This document shows, piece by piece, positions 1 through 12,068 of a stretch of 64,000 nucleotides of DNA. The stretch covers positions 56,533,452 to 56,597,451 of the forward strand of contig NC_063447.1 in the NCBI RefSeq assembly GCF_020379485.1, written 5' to 3'. The notes below the pieces were generated by a model. That model did not search any database. It was not told the DNA's origin and worked only from the letters and a program-made list of their open reading frames with translations. This DNA is from Brassica napus (Eukaryota; Streptophyta; Magnoliopsida; Brassicales; Brassicaceae). Both the position numbers and the translations under genes were made by a program. Within the stretch, counting starts at the first letter, position 1. Every line of letters begins with the position of its first letter.

Positions 1-770
1 TTTATTTATTTTATTTTTTAAAAAATATTGTACATGTGGCATTCTCGTCAACAAAATTAGCTGGCATATCATCCACATCAGCAAAATTAGATGATACGTT
101 CGCTGATAAGGTGACTTATATATGATTTCGTCAAAAAGTTAACATTATGTATGTTATTTGAATGATTCAAAATTACATATATGTTTTTGCACGATCATAT
201 AAGTCGGATATGAATTAAACATATCGCGATATGTTGGTTATGAATAATGTCGTTTTCTCGTCTATATACAATATAAAAACATACCCAAAATTAAAAGATT
301 AATTTCTAAATAAAAAGATCTTATTTTTAAAACAGAATGTTGAATAGTTTATACTTCTAATTTAGATCGTATTTTATATAGGAGGTTTATCGAATCAAAG
401 ATTCGAGTACATCCAAGATTCGAGTATATCCAAGAAGATATGAGATTTGAGTAAATCTTAAAAAAGATTTTGTTACAATGTTTATGTGTTTTTGAAGAAA
501 ATTTCAGAGTTTTGTAGAATTTTTTAAAATTTAAATATTTATTTACAATAATATTTTTATTTTTTAAATTACTATAGCTCGATATTTTTATCGTGTTATG
601 AAACATATAAATATATATAAAAAAATTGATTTTTAAATAATTGTTTTTACTTATTTTTTCATTTCAAATAATTTGTTTATTTTTGAAGATAAATATGAAG
701 TGATTTTTAAAAAACCCTTTTTAGAAAGTTTCAAATACCATAATAGAACATCCTCTCATATCCTTGAGCC
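1..770. other. AT-rich intergenic DNA upstream of SUVH2
   Basis: This stretch is strongly AT-rich with short open frames only. None resembles a protein I know. I see a short repeated phrase (CAAAATTAG) near positions 50-90 but no clear terminal repeats. It probably contains the distal promoter of the gene that begins at 905. Confidence 0.5.
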
Positions 771-778
771 TATAAATA
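771..778 (+). promoter_or_regulatory. TATA box of SUVH2
   Basis: TATAAATA lies 134 bases before the chosen ATG at 905. Transcription would then start near position 800, leaving a leader of about 100 bases. That spacing is normal for a plant gene and supports the downstream ATG over the in-frame ATG at 794, which would lie at or before the start site. Confidence 0.55.
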
Positions 779-904
779 AGATCTCCACAGTCTTTGAAAG
801 CATTTCGAAATCATCAAAAACCCATAAATTCGGATCCGGATCCGGGTATTGGCCCAAAAAAGCCCAGGTGTACTTTCCGTTTCCGTCCCGCTTCATTTAG
901 GAGA

Positions 905-2818
905 ATGAATACTCCATTCGCATTTCCAGACCTTAACCGCTCGCCCCCCGCCGCCGCGATGATGTCACTGCCTCCGAGACTACACGTCAAGGCCGAACCA
1001 ATTGACGATCCTACCCCTCCTCCTACTCTCACCCCCTCCGATATCTGCGCCGAATACTACAGCCTCTGCGAACGTGTCGCTTCCGCATTGGCAGAGCGAA
1101 ACGCCGCCCCCCTCCTCTCCAAACCGGATTCCAATCCCCTCGCGATCGTCCCCGTACCGGACGAAAAACCCCGCCTCCACCCTCCTCCACCGATCCAAAC
1201 CCCGCCGGGATCAGGAGACAGCGGCGCTCTCTCCTCCCGCCTCCCGCCGAAGTTCCAGAGACCGCAGGAGCTCGCGAGGGTCGCCTCCCTAGGGCGCGAA
1301 GACCATATACACCGCAGAGAGATCGTGAAACGGACTCGAGCGATCTACGACGCTCTCCGCCTCCATATAATCGCGGAGGAGATGCGGCTCCCCGGTCGGC
1401 GGCGTAAACCTAGAGCCGATTACAAGGCCTCGACTCTGATGAGGGAGCGCGGACTGTGGCTGAACCAGGACAAACACGTCGTGGGTTTGATTCCCGGCGT
1501 TGAGATTGGAGACATGTTTCTTTACCGTTTGGAGCTATGTGTGGTTGGCCTACACGGCCAGCCGCAAGCTGGGATTGATTATCTAACGGCTCACCGGAGC
1601 TCAAACGGTGAGCCTATAGCCACTAGCATTATCGTCTCAGGCGGTTACGAGGACGATGAGGATACAGGGGAGGTTCTTGTTTACTCAGGGCACGGTGGGC
1701 AGGACAAACTCCACAGGCAGTGTCAGCACCAGAGGCTGGAAAGTGGGAACCTTGCGATGGAGAGGAGTATGCATTACGGTATCGAAGTTAGGGTGATTCG
1801 TGGGTTTAAGTATGATAACGTCGTTAGCTCGAAGGTGTATGTGTACGATGGGTTGTATAGGATTGTAGAGTACTGGTTTGATGTTGGCAAGTCAGGGTTT
1901 GGGGTGTTTAAGTTTAAGTTAGTTAGGATCGAAGGACAGGGTGAGATGGGGAGTAGGAGGATGAAGTTTGCTCAAGCGCTTAGAACTAAGCCCTTGGCGG
2001 TTAGGCCTAATGGGTATATAACGTTTAACCTTTCTGGTGGTAAGGAGAATGTTCCGGTTTATCTGTATAACGACATTGATTTTGACCGTGAACCGGAGGG
2101 GTATGACTACTTAGCGATATCTGCCATCACTAATTTGATTTCTGCTCATGGAGGGGCTAACCGGGGTTGTGAGTGTAAGTACTCCTGCGGTAATGATTGT
2201 TTTTGCGCGAGGAGGAATGGCGGTGAGCTTCCTTATGATGGCGACGGGACGCTGTTGAAGGGTAAGCCTGTGGTGTTTGAGTGTGGGGCTTTGTGTGCGT
2301 GTGGTCCGAGCTGTAAGAACCGTGTGACGCAGAAAGGGTTGAGTAAGAGGCTGGAGGTTTTCAGATCCAGGGAAACTGGTTGGGGTGTTAGGACATTGGA
2401 TTTCATTCAAGCCGGGGCCTTCATCTGTGAGTATGCTGGGGTGGTTCTCACAAGAGAGCAAGCCAAGATTGTATCAATGAATGGGGATCCTCTTCTCTAT
2501 CCGGGTCGGTTCACAAAGAAATGGAGTAGTTTGGGTGATTTATCTCAGGTTTACCCGGAGTATGTTCAGCCGAGTTATCCTTCTCTTCCGCAGATTGACT
2601 TTGCAATGGATGTGTCGAAGTTAAGAAACGTGGCTTCTTACATTAGTCACAGCAAAGAATCAAATGTGATGGCGCAGTTTGTATTACATGACCATAGTAA
2701 CTTGATGTACCCTCGGGTCATGCTTTTTGCCCTGGAGAATATCTCTCCGTTAACCGAGCTAAGCCTGGACTATGGGTTGGACGATAAGCTGGAAGAGCGG
2801 CTCGCCATCTGTAATTGA
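905..2818 (+). CDS. SUVH2: SUVH2-type SRA/SET-domain protein of the RdDM pathway
   Basis: Single-exon gene, 637 residues from the ATG at 905. The frame is open from 794, but the extra 37 residues look unlike the family, whereas MNTPFAFPDL fits SUVH2. Order of domains: a low-complexity N-terminus, a two-helix region around 130-180, an SRA (YDG) domain about 190-345 with the GYEDDEDTG and GNLAMERS signatures, a Cys-rich pre-SET about 400-475, and SET about 480-625. The protein stops right after SET, so the post-SET zinc motif is absent. The usual NHSC motif of active SET enzymes is ISHSKES here. Both features are typical of SUVH2 and SUVH9. In Arabidopsis these bind methylated DNA through SRA and help recruit Pol V rather than methylating histones. 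Length is close to Arabidopsis SUVH2 (about 650). It converges with DRD1. Confidence 0.93.
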   Translation: MNTPFAFPDLNRSPPAAAMMSLPPRLHVKAEPIDDPTPPPTLTPSDICAEYYSLCERVASALAERNAAPLLSKPDSNPLAIVPVPDEKPRLHPPPPIQTPPGSGDSGALSSRLPPKFQRPQELARVASLGREDHIHRREIVKRTRAIYDALRLHIIAEEMRLPGRRRKPRADYKASTLMRERGLWLNQDKHVVGLIPGVEIGDMFLYRLELCVVGLHGQPQAGIDYLTAHRSSNGEPIATSIIVSGGYEDDEDTGEVLVYSGHGGQDKLHRQCQHQRLESGNLAMERSMHYGIEVRVIRGFKYDNVVSSKVYVYDGLYRIVEYWFDVGKSGFGVFKFKLVRIEGQGEMGSRRMKFAQALRTKPLAVRPNGYITFNLSGGKENVPVYLYNDIDFDREPEGYDYLAISAITNLISAHGGANRGCECKYSCGNDCFCARRNGGELPYDGDGTLLKGKPVVFECGALCACGPSCKNRVTQKGLSKRLEVFRSRETGWGVRTLDFIQAGAFICEYAGVVLTREQAKIVSMNGDPLLYPGRFTKKWSSLGDLSQVYPEYVQPSYPSLPQIDFAMDVSKLRNVASYISHSKESNVMAQFVLHDHSNLMYPRVMLFALENISPLTELSLDYGLDDKLEERLAICN

Positions 2819-4031
2819 GTTGTTGTTTCCATAGTTTGTTTCTGTACTCTTTTTTTTGTATTTGTATCTTACAAAGATAGCCTCCCTTGATGCTTTTTTG
2901 TTGGAGGTAATTTCTCAAATTAATGTTATTGTCACATTTCTTATCATTTTAGCTTTGTTTATATTGCCAAATTATGACTGTCTTTGGAGTTTTAATGTAT
3001 TCTCTTGCTCCTATGGCATGAATGATGCAGATGTTGTGGCTTCCCTTCTTTCTGCGATGTATGCAAGGCAAGAACAGGATGGCCTATCCGTCTATTTTTT
3101 GGGGTAAAACCTTCTCTTTTGTCAGTTTGCACCTTTTTGTATGTGTCTTTGGCGTTCATATGATATGATGGAGCAGCTTAAGTTGATTTAGAAAGAAAGA
3201 ACATTCTGTAAAAGAATTTTTGTATAAAAAGCTTTTGAGTTTGTTTCTTCAGTTCTTCCTTTATCGTTTGGCTTCATCTCATCTGATCTTTTGAGTGTTG
3301 TCATTTTCTGAGCTGTATGGTCACACTCACAGTCGTATGAATATGGTTTCATATTCAGGACCAAAGCTTTCAGTGGACATTCTGTCCTTACATTAAGATT
3401 TGTCTATGATGATTTTAAACATTACTGATTGGTTGATTTGAGTGACTGCTTAATACTCTGAATCAATCAGAGCATTGTATAAGTCTCAGAGTTAAATGTT
3501 GCTCTGCGTTTGCCTCTCATATACTCTGTTTCTTGTCTTCCAAACACACCACCTGATGCATTTCTCTGGAGATCAACAACACGGAGATGTCGTTGTTGAT
3601 TCTTGACAGATTAATGGTCTCTCTTTGTTTGATTGTTCAAGTAAACCGAAGTGTGTTTCTCTTCTGGTTCTGTCAATTTATGTTTTCGTAAATTCAACCA
3701 GAAGAACTATGTCAGAATTCAACCAGAAGAACTATGTCAAGCCAATTTAGACTTAAGACTACATTTTGGTTTACATTTAACCGGGTATACAAGAACTGGT
3801 ACCAACCAGATTGTTATACAGTGTATTTGGTAAAGAGTCTCCACCTACTGAAACATGATTTGATTTAATTAGAATGCGATTTAGTCAAATTAAAACTTTG
3901 AAACTAAAATAACAACGTTCAGCTCACAAACCCAAAAGAGAATTCAGATTAAAATAAAATTCTACTCTGATTTTACCCAAAAATCAGAAACCGGTTAAAA
4001 CCGGTTAGACTCGGTTATCAAACTGATTACT
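2819..4031. other. Intergenic DNA between convergent SUVH2 and DRD1
   Basis: The 3' ends of the two genes face each other across about 1.2 kb. The first few hundred bases presumably hold the SUVH2 3' UTR. Short open frames here have no recognisable product. A 25-bp unit beginning AATTCAACCAGAAGAAC occurs twice in direct tandem near 3691-3740. Confidence 0.5.
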
Positions 4032-6866
4032 TCACCTAGTATATAAACTCTTGATATCTTCTTTCATCTTAGTCGTCTCAAGAAACACATCACCAGACTG
4101 ATCAACATCCACGCCCCTAAACCCAAACTCATCTCTCCCTCCTCCACACCCAACGTTCCACTCAAACCACATCTTAGACATCATCTCCTTCCTCGAACAC
4201 GTCTCATAGCTCTCCTCCTCCGGCGAATCCGCAGCCACAAGCCTGTACGCATACACTCTCCTCTTCTGCCCCGGCCTATAAGCTCTAGCCACAGCCTGCT
4301 GAGTCACCGAAGGGTTTAGATGAACGTCGAGAATCAGCACCCTAGACGCACCCACCAATGAGATCCCTTCTCCACATGCTTTGATCGATCCGAAAAACAC
4401 TCTAGCGTCCGGAGAGGTGTTGAACCTCTCCATGGACATCTCTCTCTCCCCGCTGCTCGAGTCGCCTGTGATGGTGAACATCTCTTTCCCCACCCTCCAT
4501 CTTTTCGTCAGGGTCATGAGCCTCTCGAGAGTCTTGAGAGGGATGATGTAATGGCTGAACACCAACAGCTTCTCACCCGTTGACTCGCAGAGAGACACAA
4601 GGTTGAGGAAGAACTTCATCTTGGCGCCGTCTTTAACGTTAATCTTCTTCAGCAAGGTATCTAGCTTCTTCAGCAAGTTATCAGCGAAACCTTTTTCTCC
4701 GTTCGAAGGGTTTGCCTCCAAGAAGGCTTTAAGCTTCGGGTGTATGTACAAAGCAGCACCGAGAGAGATCTGCTTGAACAAATCCATCTCCCTAAGGCCT
4801 TTGATTTCATCTCTCTGAAGCGGGCTCAAGTTGAGCATCACAGTGAACTCACTAAGCCCTGGAAGCAATCCCTTGAAGTCCGCTTTGTGATAATGCAAGA
4901 CGTGACGTGTCATCTCGCGCAGATCCTTAATCATACTCGCTTTAGCTGAACTCTCTCTACTCAGTGTAAGCTCCACCGCAGCGAAGAAAGTGTTTTCAAT
5001 ACTACTCTGGTTCATATGTTTGCCGCTAGGTATCTCCGCCTTGCTCATGATGCGAGAAACAATCTCTCGGTGACGCTTCAAGAACTTGGGACGGACTAGG
5101 TTTAAAATGTTAAACACTTCCTCAACGTTGTTCTGAAACAATGTCCCCGTGAGAACCACTTTCCTACGAGTCTTGACGCGTGCAAGGGAGATAAGCAAGT
5201 TCGTCTCCTTATTCCTCGACGTGTGTCCTTCGTCGAGGATAAGCAGCGTCGGCTTCTCGAGGAGAATACGTTTACAATCTTCTGACACTTCATCATCTAT
5301 GTTAATGCTATCATCGCATATGATCTTTGCGAACTGTTGGTAACCGAGAAAGAGTATGCTTCTCTCTTCAACCCATTCTCTCAACACCTTTAGTTGTTGT
5401 CTTCTTGATTCGGCTTTGACGCTGTAGAGATCATAGAGAGGGATGTCCTCCACCGCCCATTTAGTGAACTCTCTCTTCCAAGACTCTATGATACCCTTTG
5501 GGAGGACTATGAGCGGTTTGGCTTGCGGATCCATGGCCATGAAGCTTTGGAGGAAGCTGATGAGGAGGAATGTTTTGCCTGAGCCCGGCGCGTGTGCTAG
5601 GATGCATCCGCCTGGCTCGTTTGATGCGAGGTTGTTGCATAGGAACTTGAAGCCTTCGATTTGGTGGGGTCTCATCTCGTTGTCGTGCCTTGGGTGGATG
5701 AACATCTTGTCTCCTAAGATGTTGTTGGGATGAGAAGAAGAGTGGTGGGTTTCTGTGAAGTCCATCCTCGTTGTTTCTGTGTCTTCTTCTTGTTCGCGTG
5801 TGTAAGTTCTTCTTGATCTCTTGGGCTATATGACGGAAGAAAGTTAGATTTTAAAGTTGTAAAGATTTGTCAGTTTTATCAGAGTGATGATCACTAACCT
5901 TGTAGTAGACAACTTCGATGATGCTTTCGATTGGTGTTTTGATGAGTCCACAAACACGGCAGACTTCTCCAACGTCATCCTTGTAGATGAAGGAGTGCTC
6001 GCAGTCTTCGATTTGTTTGGGATCGTTGTCTTGTACATTCTCTACCGTTACCTAACAATATGCAAACAAAAAAAGAGCTGAAAACGCTAAGAAATGCATA
6101 TAGAAACTGTTGGTCAATGTACAAGAAGTAACCAACTTTAGATGATTCTTGAGCAAATGCCATCTGCCTCCAAAGTTCTGCTTCTTCTTCTTCTTCTCCT
6201 ACTCCATACAGATGAGTTCCATTGTCATCATCTGTAGGAGTCTTGGATGAATCCTCCTCGTTATAACTTTCAGATCCTGAGCAACCTCCAATCTTCACAA
6301 CACATATATTCAGAGTTAGAATCACAAAAGAGTTAAACTTTAAAACATTCATTTATGCAATAAAGCTTACAGTTACTGATTCTTGAGACAACACATCATC
6401 TGGTTTTTCCTTCTTCTGTCTAGTTTCTGTCTCTTCCACTGAGACAGAACCGTTCAAGAGTTTCCTTTTGAGCTCACAAAGCCTCTTCACATCATCAGCA
6501 AGCCAACCGTATTTGCTCTCTTCAAACCCATCAAGTAGATCCGGTAGAAAGAACGGGTCAGGACGCTTGGCGAGTTCTGACTGGCTAATCCTCTTGCTCT
6601 CCGACCTCAAAATCCAAGCTGTGTTTCACCAGTTAAACAAAAAATCAGACATGAATCCATCAAACAAACCCAATAAAGATACGAATTTTATGTCAAAGTT
6701 TACAATCAGGAGGAACCGAAACCATGTGGGTGGGTGTAAGAAGAATCAAAACCCATTGTTGTTCAACAAAAAGGGTCACAAGCAAAAGAGAGTGTAAGTG
6801 TGTGTGTATATACGTACGCAAGTTCCTCGCCGTTGAGAATGGTAGAGACTGATCAGTACCCACCAT
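4032..6866 (-). CDS. DRD1: DRD1-type SNF2 chromatin remodeller
   Basis: Five coding exons read on the minus strand: 6866-6818, 6618-6371, 6292-6137, 6051-5899 and 5825-4032. All junctions are GT-AG and phases are consistent, giving about 799 residues; Arabidopsis DRD1 is nearer 890, so the N-terminus is shorter or partly missed. Exon 4 carries a CEHSF...CRVCG cysteine motif typical of the DRD1/CLSY group. Exon 5 holds the SNF2 ATPase: Walker A APGSGKT near residue 283, DEGH box near 400, TGTLFQNN, and the motif VI stretch ARAYRPGQ near 710. The C-terminus [12 protein letters not shown] fits DRD1. In Arabidopsis, DRD1 with DMS3 and RDM1 forms the DDR complex that helps Pol V transcribe RdDM targets. 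CHR34 is a close paralogue and the alternative. Confidence 0.9.
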
Positions 6867-7866
6867 TGTGTGTTGTGAAAGACCTCAAGATGCAAGCTTT
6901 GAGTAGAAAGTAGATAGATTTCAAGTAACAAGGACTAAAAGATTAGAGTTTTTCAAATGTTAAAGGTTGAAGCTTTTTAAATTTTGGTTTCCCATAATAG
7001 AAGTTAGTATGGGGTGGCAATGGAGAGAGAGAAGGAGAAAGCAGACGAACGTTTTGGGGGAGGAGGAGGTAGATAAAAGACAAAGGAGTATCTACGTGTA
7101 GCAGAGTCTTTATTAAACTTGCTCTCCACTCCGAACAGTGTGCACGCGTTCTATTGTTTGTAATTGTGTAACATTTCCAAAATGTAAACAATATTTCAAA
7201 CCTTTGTGGAGCTTAATCACAGAATGTGGTTAGTAATGTGTTTTGCCTTGTCTCAGGTCTCCATTGTTTTTTTTTAGTTTAACACTGTTTTATGTGTGTT
7301 GCGTTTACATATTGCATGCAAAACAAAGTTTCTTTTTTTAAAGAAATGAAGGTTATTAAAAATACTTTAAATAAACCTTTCAATAGTTTTTTGCAAAGTT
7401 TTGTCTGGTCTTTTCCTAAAAACAAAGCGTTTTTATGAATTTATCTATGATTTATTCACGTTTATTTCGGTGTAAGATAACTTTTTGTGTATATTTGTGT
7501 CGCTGATGCGAATCAATTTATTTGGATTAGAAATTTGAAATTTATTGAGATAAAGTGAGTTTATAATTAAAGAGATAAATTTTATTTACCCTAACTAAAC
7601 CAGTTACGTATATTTGTATTATTTAGTTATTACATCCGAATAAATACCGGAAAAAATGTGGTGTAGTAGGTTTTTCGTAGAGATCTAGTTGGTTGGTTGA
7701 TTGGTTGATTGGTTGATTGGTTCAATGCTTCATTGTCATGATTTGGGATATGAATTGTATTTCTTGCGTGAGTGTCAGTTTACCATCATTAGTGTATATC
7801 TCTGCTTCTTATAGAATGACGTATACCATTTGTTGGATTAAATTATATAATAAGGTAACGGCTACA
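6867..7866. other. DRD1 promoter region and intergenic DNA
   Basis: The leader and promoter of the minus-strand DRD1 gene must lie just above 6866. The rest is AT-rich DNA without a convincing gene. A short tandem of TTGGTTGA-like units sits at about 7690-7720. I see no transposon ends before the TSD at 7867. Confidence 0.45.
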
Positions 7867-7874
7867 GTACAGAA

Positions 7875-8558
7875 TAGGGTAGGCGATCGGAAACCGATTC
7901 GGATCTATTCGGGTTTTGGATTTTCGGGGTCAAAGATTTCAGCTCCATTCGGGTATTTCTAAATTTTGGTTTGGGTTCGGTTCAAATCTTTATGGGTTCA
8001 GGTTGGGTTCGGGTTCGGGTTCGGGTAGGGATAACCCATTTAAATTATTTAAAAAAATTTAAATTCATTATATACTTTAAAAACTCAAAATTTATAAACA
8101 AAATAATATATTACATAAAAATTTGAATAAAATATGTCAAAATACCTATACTTGACATATAAATTGATTTGGTTTGAATATTTGGATAGAGAATCAATAG
8201 ATATTTCAAGTATTTTTTATGTTTTGAGTATATTTTAACGATTTTAGACATTTTTTTTTGACTATTTGTATATATTTTCAAATATTTTGGACAACTTAAA
8301 AGTATCATATATATTTTGGATGTTTTTAATATACATTAAACCTAAGAATAATTAATATATTTAGGTATATAAATCTATTTCAGATACATTCAGGTATGCG
8401 AAATACTTTGGTTCGGATCAGGTTCGGTTTCAGTTCTCTAGATACCAAAATTTTGAATCCGTTCGGATATTTAATCAATTTTAGTTTGGGTTTGGTACTA
8501 CTTTTTCAGATCGGGTTCGGTTTGGTTCTTCGGAATTCGGGTTTTTTGCCTAGCCCTA
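7875..8558. mobile_element. Non-autonomous hAT element (684 bp)
   Basis: Terminal inverted repeats are TAGGGTAGGC on the left and TAGGGCTAGGC on the right strand complement. Flanks GTACAGAA (7867-7874) and GTACAGAC (8559-8566) form an 8-bp target-site duplication with one mismatch. An 8-bp duplication with TAGGG-type ends is diagnostic of hAT transposons. Both arms are rich in TTCGGGT and TTCGGTT runs, while the centre is AT-rich and non-coding. Confidence 0.85.
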
Positions 8559-8617
8559 GTACAGACACACAAAACATAGGTAAATATTTTAAAGGTCATC
8601 TCTATCTCTAGTCCAAC

Positions 8618-8945
8618 TCCAAAACAATAATTTAGTGTAATTTTGACACAAAAATCTTCTCCACCCAACAATAAAAATCACACCATTTTAGTACAACAAT
8701 ATAATTTCACACAAAATTTAGTGTGACACTATTCATCACACTAAAACACTATTTATCCCACTAAAATACTATTCGCTTAATTTAGTAATAAAATAGACAA
8801 TTAAATAAATGACAAATAAAAACATAAATACATATAAAATTAGAAAATAGTTTTTAGTGTGAAGATGTTATGGTTGGAGAAGAATTTTTTTTAGTGTTAA
8901 AATTACACTAAAATAGTGTGGTTTTGACACTAAAATAGTGTTAAT
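8618..8945. mobile_element. Fold-back MITE-like element
   Basis: The left arm around 8631-8670 (TAGTGTAATTTTGACAC, then TCTTCTCCA) is the reverse complement, with few mismatches, of the right arm around 8873-8912. Short AGTGTGACACTA-like palindromes fill the interior. No coding capacity. Exact ends and target-site duplication are not clear, so the superfamily is undetermined. Confidence 0.6.
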
Positions 8946-9209
8946 TTCTGAATTTCTGGCCAGAATTCTTTTCCTTTTCGGGACCATCATATCATTATAG
9001 TGTGAATATAATCTTATCACAAAGAGGTAGAAAACTTTTTTTTCCTGGAAATTGAACTCCATATTAAGTTCGATACTTAGAACAAGAAGGCATGTTCACT
9101 TCTCCATCATTGGCAACGCATATAAATATGATCTCTTTTAGAGTCAATGTTAAGTTGCACTGTTGATGGTATGGTATGGATTTGAAGGTTAATATCCAGG
9201 ACACAGTTA
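8946..9209. other. Short intergenic gap
   Basis: No gene or clear repeat was seen between the fold-back element and the MULE-like element. Confidence 0.4.
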
Positions 9210-11857
9210 GAGAGAGTTACATTGAGGGACACTTTCTCAGTTTTTCTATCGCTAAAAGACACATTACAAACTTAGCACACTTTTAACTGCCAGCTGTTTA
9301 TTTTCGGACAAAAGTAACCCTGATATTGTCTAGAGAGGAGTGTATTGGTTTTAAAGAAACAACCGAAACACTTTCTCTCTCTTTGTAACTAAATTTCTTT
9401 TTAGTTACAATAATTGACAAAGGGGTGAATTTAAAAAATAGGTATATGGGATGAAGAGAATCGTTTTTGGTCGTTTGATCTGATCTAAAGAAAAAAAGTC
9501 TAACAGCTGCGGAAAGTCTATGAAAGTTTTTGGTGGATGGTGCAATTAATAAGGATATGACTGTGGTGAAAGTAGCAGAAGACAAAGGTTTTCATCTTTT
9601 TTCCTAGAAAAGCTTGAAATTGTGTTGAGAGATACGGTGAAAGAGAAGTTGAGCAGAGTTGGCAAAAACTCCGTCGAGCGTTTTGTGATTCCGTTTGAAA
9701 TCTTCTTTGCGAAGGTAGCAACGTATGTTGGTTCATTTTAATTTAATAAAAGATGGTTTCATCTATTTCATTATTCTTATGTTATTGTTGGAAGTAATGA
9801 TTTGGTTATTTGTGGTTCCGATGGGAAACTGGGAGTTCGTGGTGGACAAGAAGAAGATTGGATTGTCTCAAAGTGTGTTGTGGATGGCACTCTCGTGGTT
9901 CGTGTGATTGTTGTGGTGGTCGGGTGTGTGGTGTGGATGGGACTCTCGTGGTTAGCGGGAATGTTGTTGTGGTTGTGAGTATTGCGGTCAAGGCTCTGGT
10001 GTTCAGTGGGTTATATGAATGCTGATGTTTGGGTTTTCAATGATGTGACTATTGCAAACATTTGGAGGACCATTTCTGCTAGTTGTTCGTCGGAGGAGAT
10101 TCAAATAGATTCAGGGATCATGGTCTTCTGTTTACCGAACACATGAGCTTTAACTTCTTCCACAGGATCGATTTATCTTTACTCTTTTTTTGCTACACTA
10201 AAACCTTCCGCTGTTTTACATGAAAAAACACACACATGAAGTTTGCAAGCTTCGTTAGAATAAAAAAGTATATGAACAAAATCTAATTGTATAATATGGA
10301 GTTATGGGTTTGAAGTTTTGTTAATTTAGTTTAGCGGCTTTAACCTTTTCTAGTAGAGAATTTATAACAATTAGAAACCAATCAAACAAACAAATTACAT
10401 ACATATACCACTTGTATAACTAAATAAAAATCTGTAGATGTGGTTATGGTGGATACATAATTGGTGGAAGTGCAATAAACTTGCGGTGAATTTGAGTTTT
10501 TGTTGCTACTCTCTTCGTGGAAAAGGATTTTGGCAAATATAAGATATCGTGTACAAAATACAATGGACAACATCACATGGACATATACCATTTGTTTCAG
10601 AAAGCATATTACCATAGGTAACACAAAAGAATCAAGATCAACACATGAACCAAACTCCAACAAAAGTGATCGGTTCCTTCTTCATTTTTATCGGCAAATT
10701 CAAATCTCAACCCGAGCTTCTTCATCTTCTTTGTTTTATCCTCCTTATCTCCTAAAATTCTTCTTCTTCTTCTTCGATGTAATTGTCTTCCTCTGTCATA
10801 TTCTCTTTTGGTGGAGGCATTGTTGCAGTCATTGTGAGTTTGTTGAATACTTGTGTGGTTGCTGCTAAGTTGATGCTTGTGCTTTTAGACATGTAGGTAG
10901 AGCTTATACACTTGTGATTGCTCCCACGGTTTTATGTGTCGGTGGCTGTCGCTTAGATTTGTAAATGGGAGTTAGTTGTGGACAAAAGAAAGATGTGTAG
11001 ATCAGAGATGTATGGATGGAAGATGCGTGGACGAGAGATGCGTGGACAGGAGAAATCGCCGCCACCAACCACCACTATTATATCCACACTCACGTCGTCC
11101 ACCATCACCTCCATAACCTCTATCGCTTTCACTATGGTATCCACCGCTTCCTCCACCGTATCCAACACCGTCGTATCCTCCACCATCTCCTCCACTCAAG
11201 TAGCCACCTCCACCAACCACCACCATTGTATCCACACTCACGTCTTCCACCATTGCCTCCATAACCACCACCGACTCCATTGCGGTATCCACTGCTTTCT
11301 CCACCACGGCCTCCATCGCCACCGCATCGTTTCCAAAGGACCGAGCCTCGTTCGTGGTAGTTACTTTTGAGGTTTGGAAGAACCTTCCATGGAGAAGAAC
11401 AGTCGCCGATATGTCTGTGGAACAACGGCTGCTAGGAAACAAACCGTTGGCGGTTGAGAGAGATGGAGTTCGAGTGAAAACCGGCGGATCTTGAAGATTT
11501 AAAGAGTATCTAGAGGTTTACAGTTCAGGTTTTTGAGACTTTAGCTATAATCTGAGAGAATGACGACGGAAAAAGATCAAGAGTACAACGAAGGAGGAAA
11601 GATACAAGGGTTTGTTTGTCGATTTAGGGATTTTGTGAGTTCGATAAAAGAAAAGTGATATTGAGATTTGACATGAATAGAAGAAAATGAAAAAAAAAAT
11701 TATATTTTAATGTTTTTAGTTAGAGGTGGTAACAAAATGTATCAACCGTGTAGTTAAGGATATATGTGTAAACTTGCTCGAAGAAAGTGTGTCATCTAGG
11801 AAAGTGTTCTTTAGTGTAATATGTAAGTCATATTGTGTCTCTGAGGGTAATATTTTC
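9210..11857. mobile_element. MULE-like element 1 with glycine-rich cargo
   Basis: The left end GAGAGAGTTACATTGAGGG and the complement of the right end, GAAAATATTACCCTCAGAG, match each other imperfectly. They also match the ends of the element at 49102-51812, which has a clean 9-bp target duplication. No transposase is present. On the minus strand at about 11000-11440 there is a glycine-rich reading frame (repeats such as GGYGGDGGRRECGY) containing an internal duplication of about 150 bp. The flanking sequences share only a weak ACAGTT match, so the duplication is eroded or the ends are off by a few bases. Confidence 0.6.
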
Positions 11858-12068
11858 TTGAATTAACAGTTTTGCTTAATTCAAAATAAAGAGAATGGTT
11901 CACCACTCACTCTTATTAGTTACTATCCTCTGTTTCCTTCAATAGTTACTTTTTTTTTTGAAAACTAAATGGGCTTCAATAGTTACTTAGGCCCAAGATT
12001 ATTCGTGTCTTCCATTGTTTGTTTCTTGAATGTCGTTATCTATCATCCGAGTGTATAAGGACGTGACT
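11858..12068. other. Gap between the MULE-like element and the satellite array
   Basis: AT-rich DNA in which a short phrase (TTCAATAGTTACTT) occurs twice near 11940-11990. No gene seen. Confidence 0.4.

Noticed and set aside
2111..2461. 116-residue minus-strand frame
   Set aside because: It is antisense to the pre-SET/SET region of SUVH2 and has no domain of its own.
2856..3107. 83-residue plus-strand frame after SUVH2
   Set aside because: It is short, lies in the 3' flank and has no recognisable similarity; likely chance or UTR.
11002..11442. Real glycine-rich host gene
   Set aside because: It lies inside MULE-like ends, contains duplicated blocks and has no credible start or gene structure; treated as transposon cargo.
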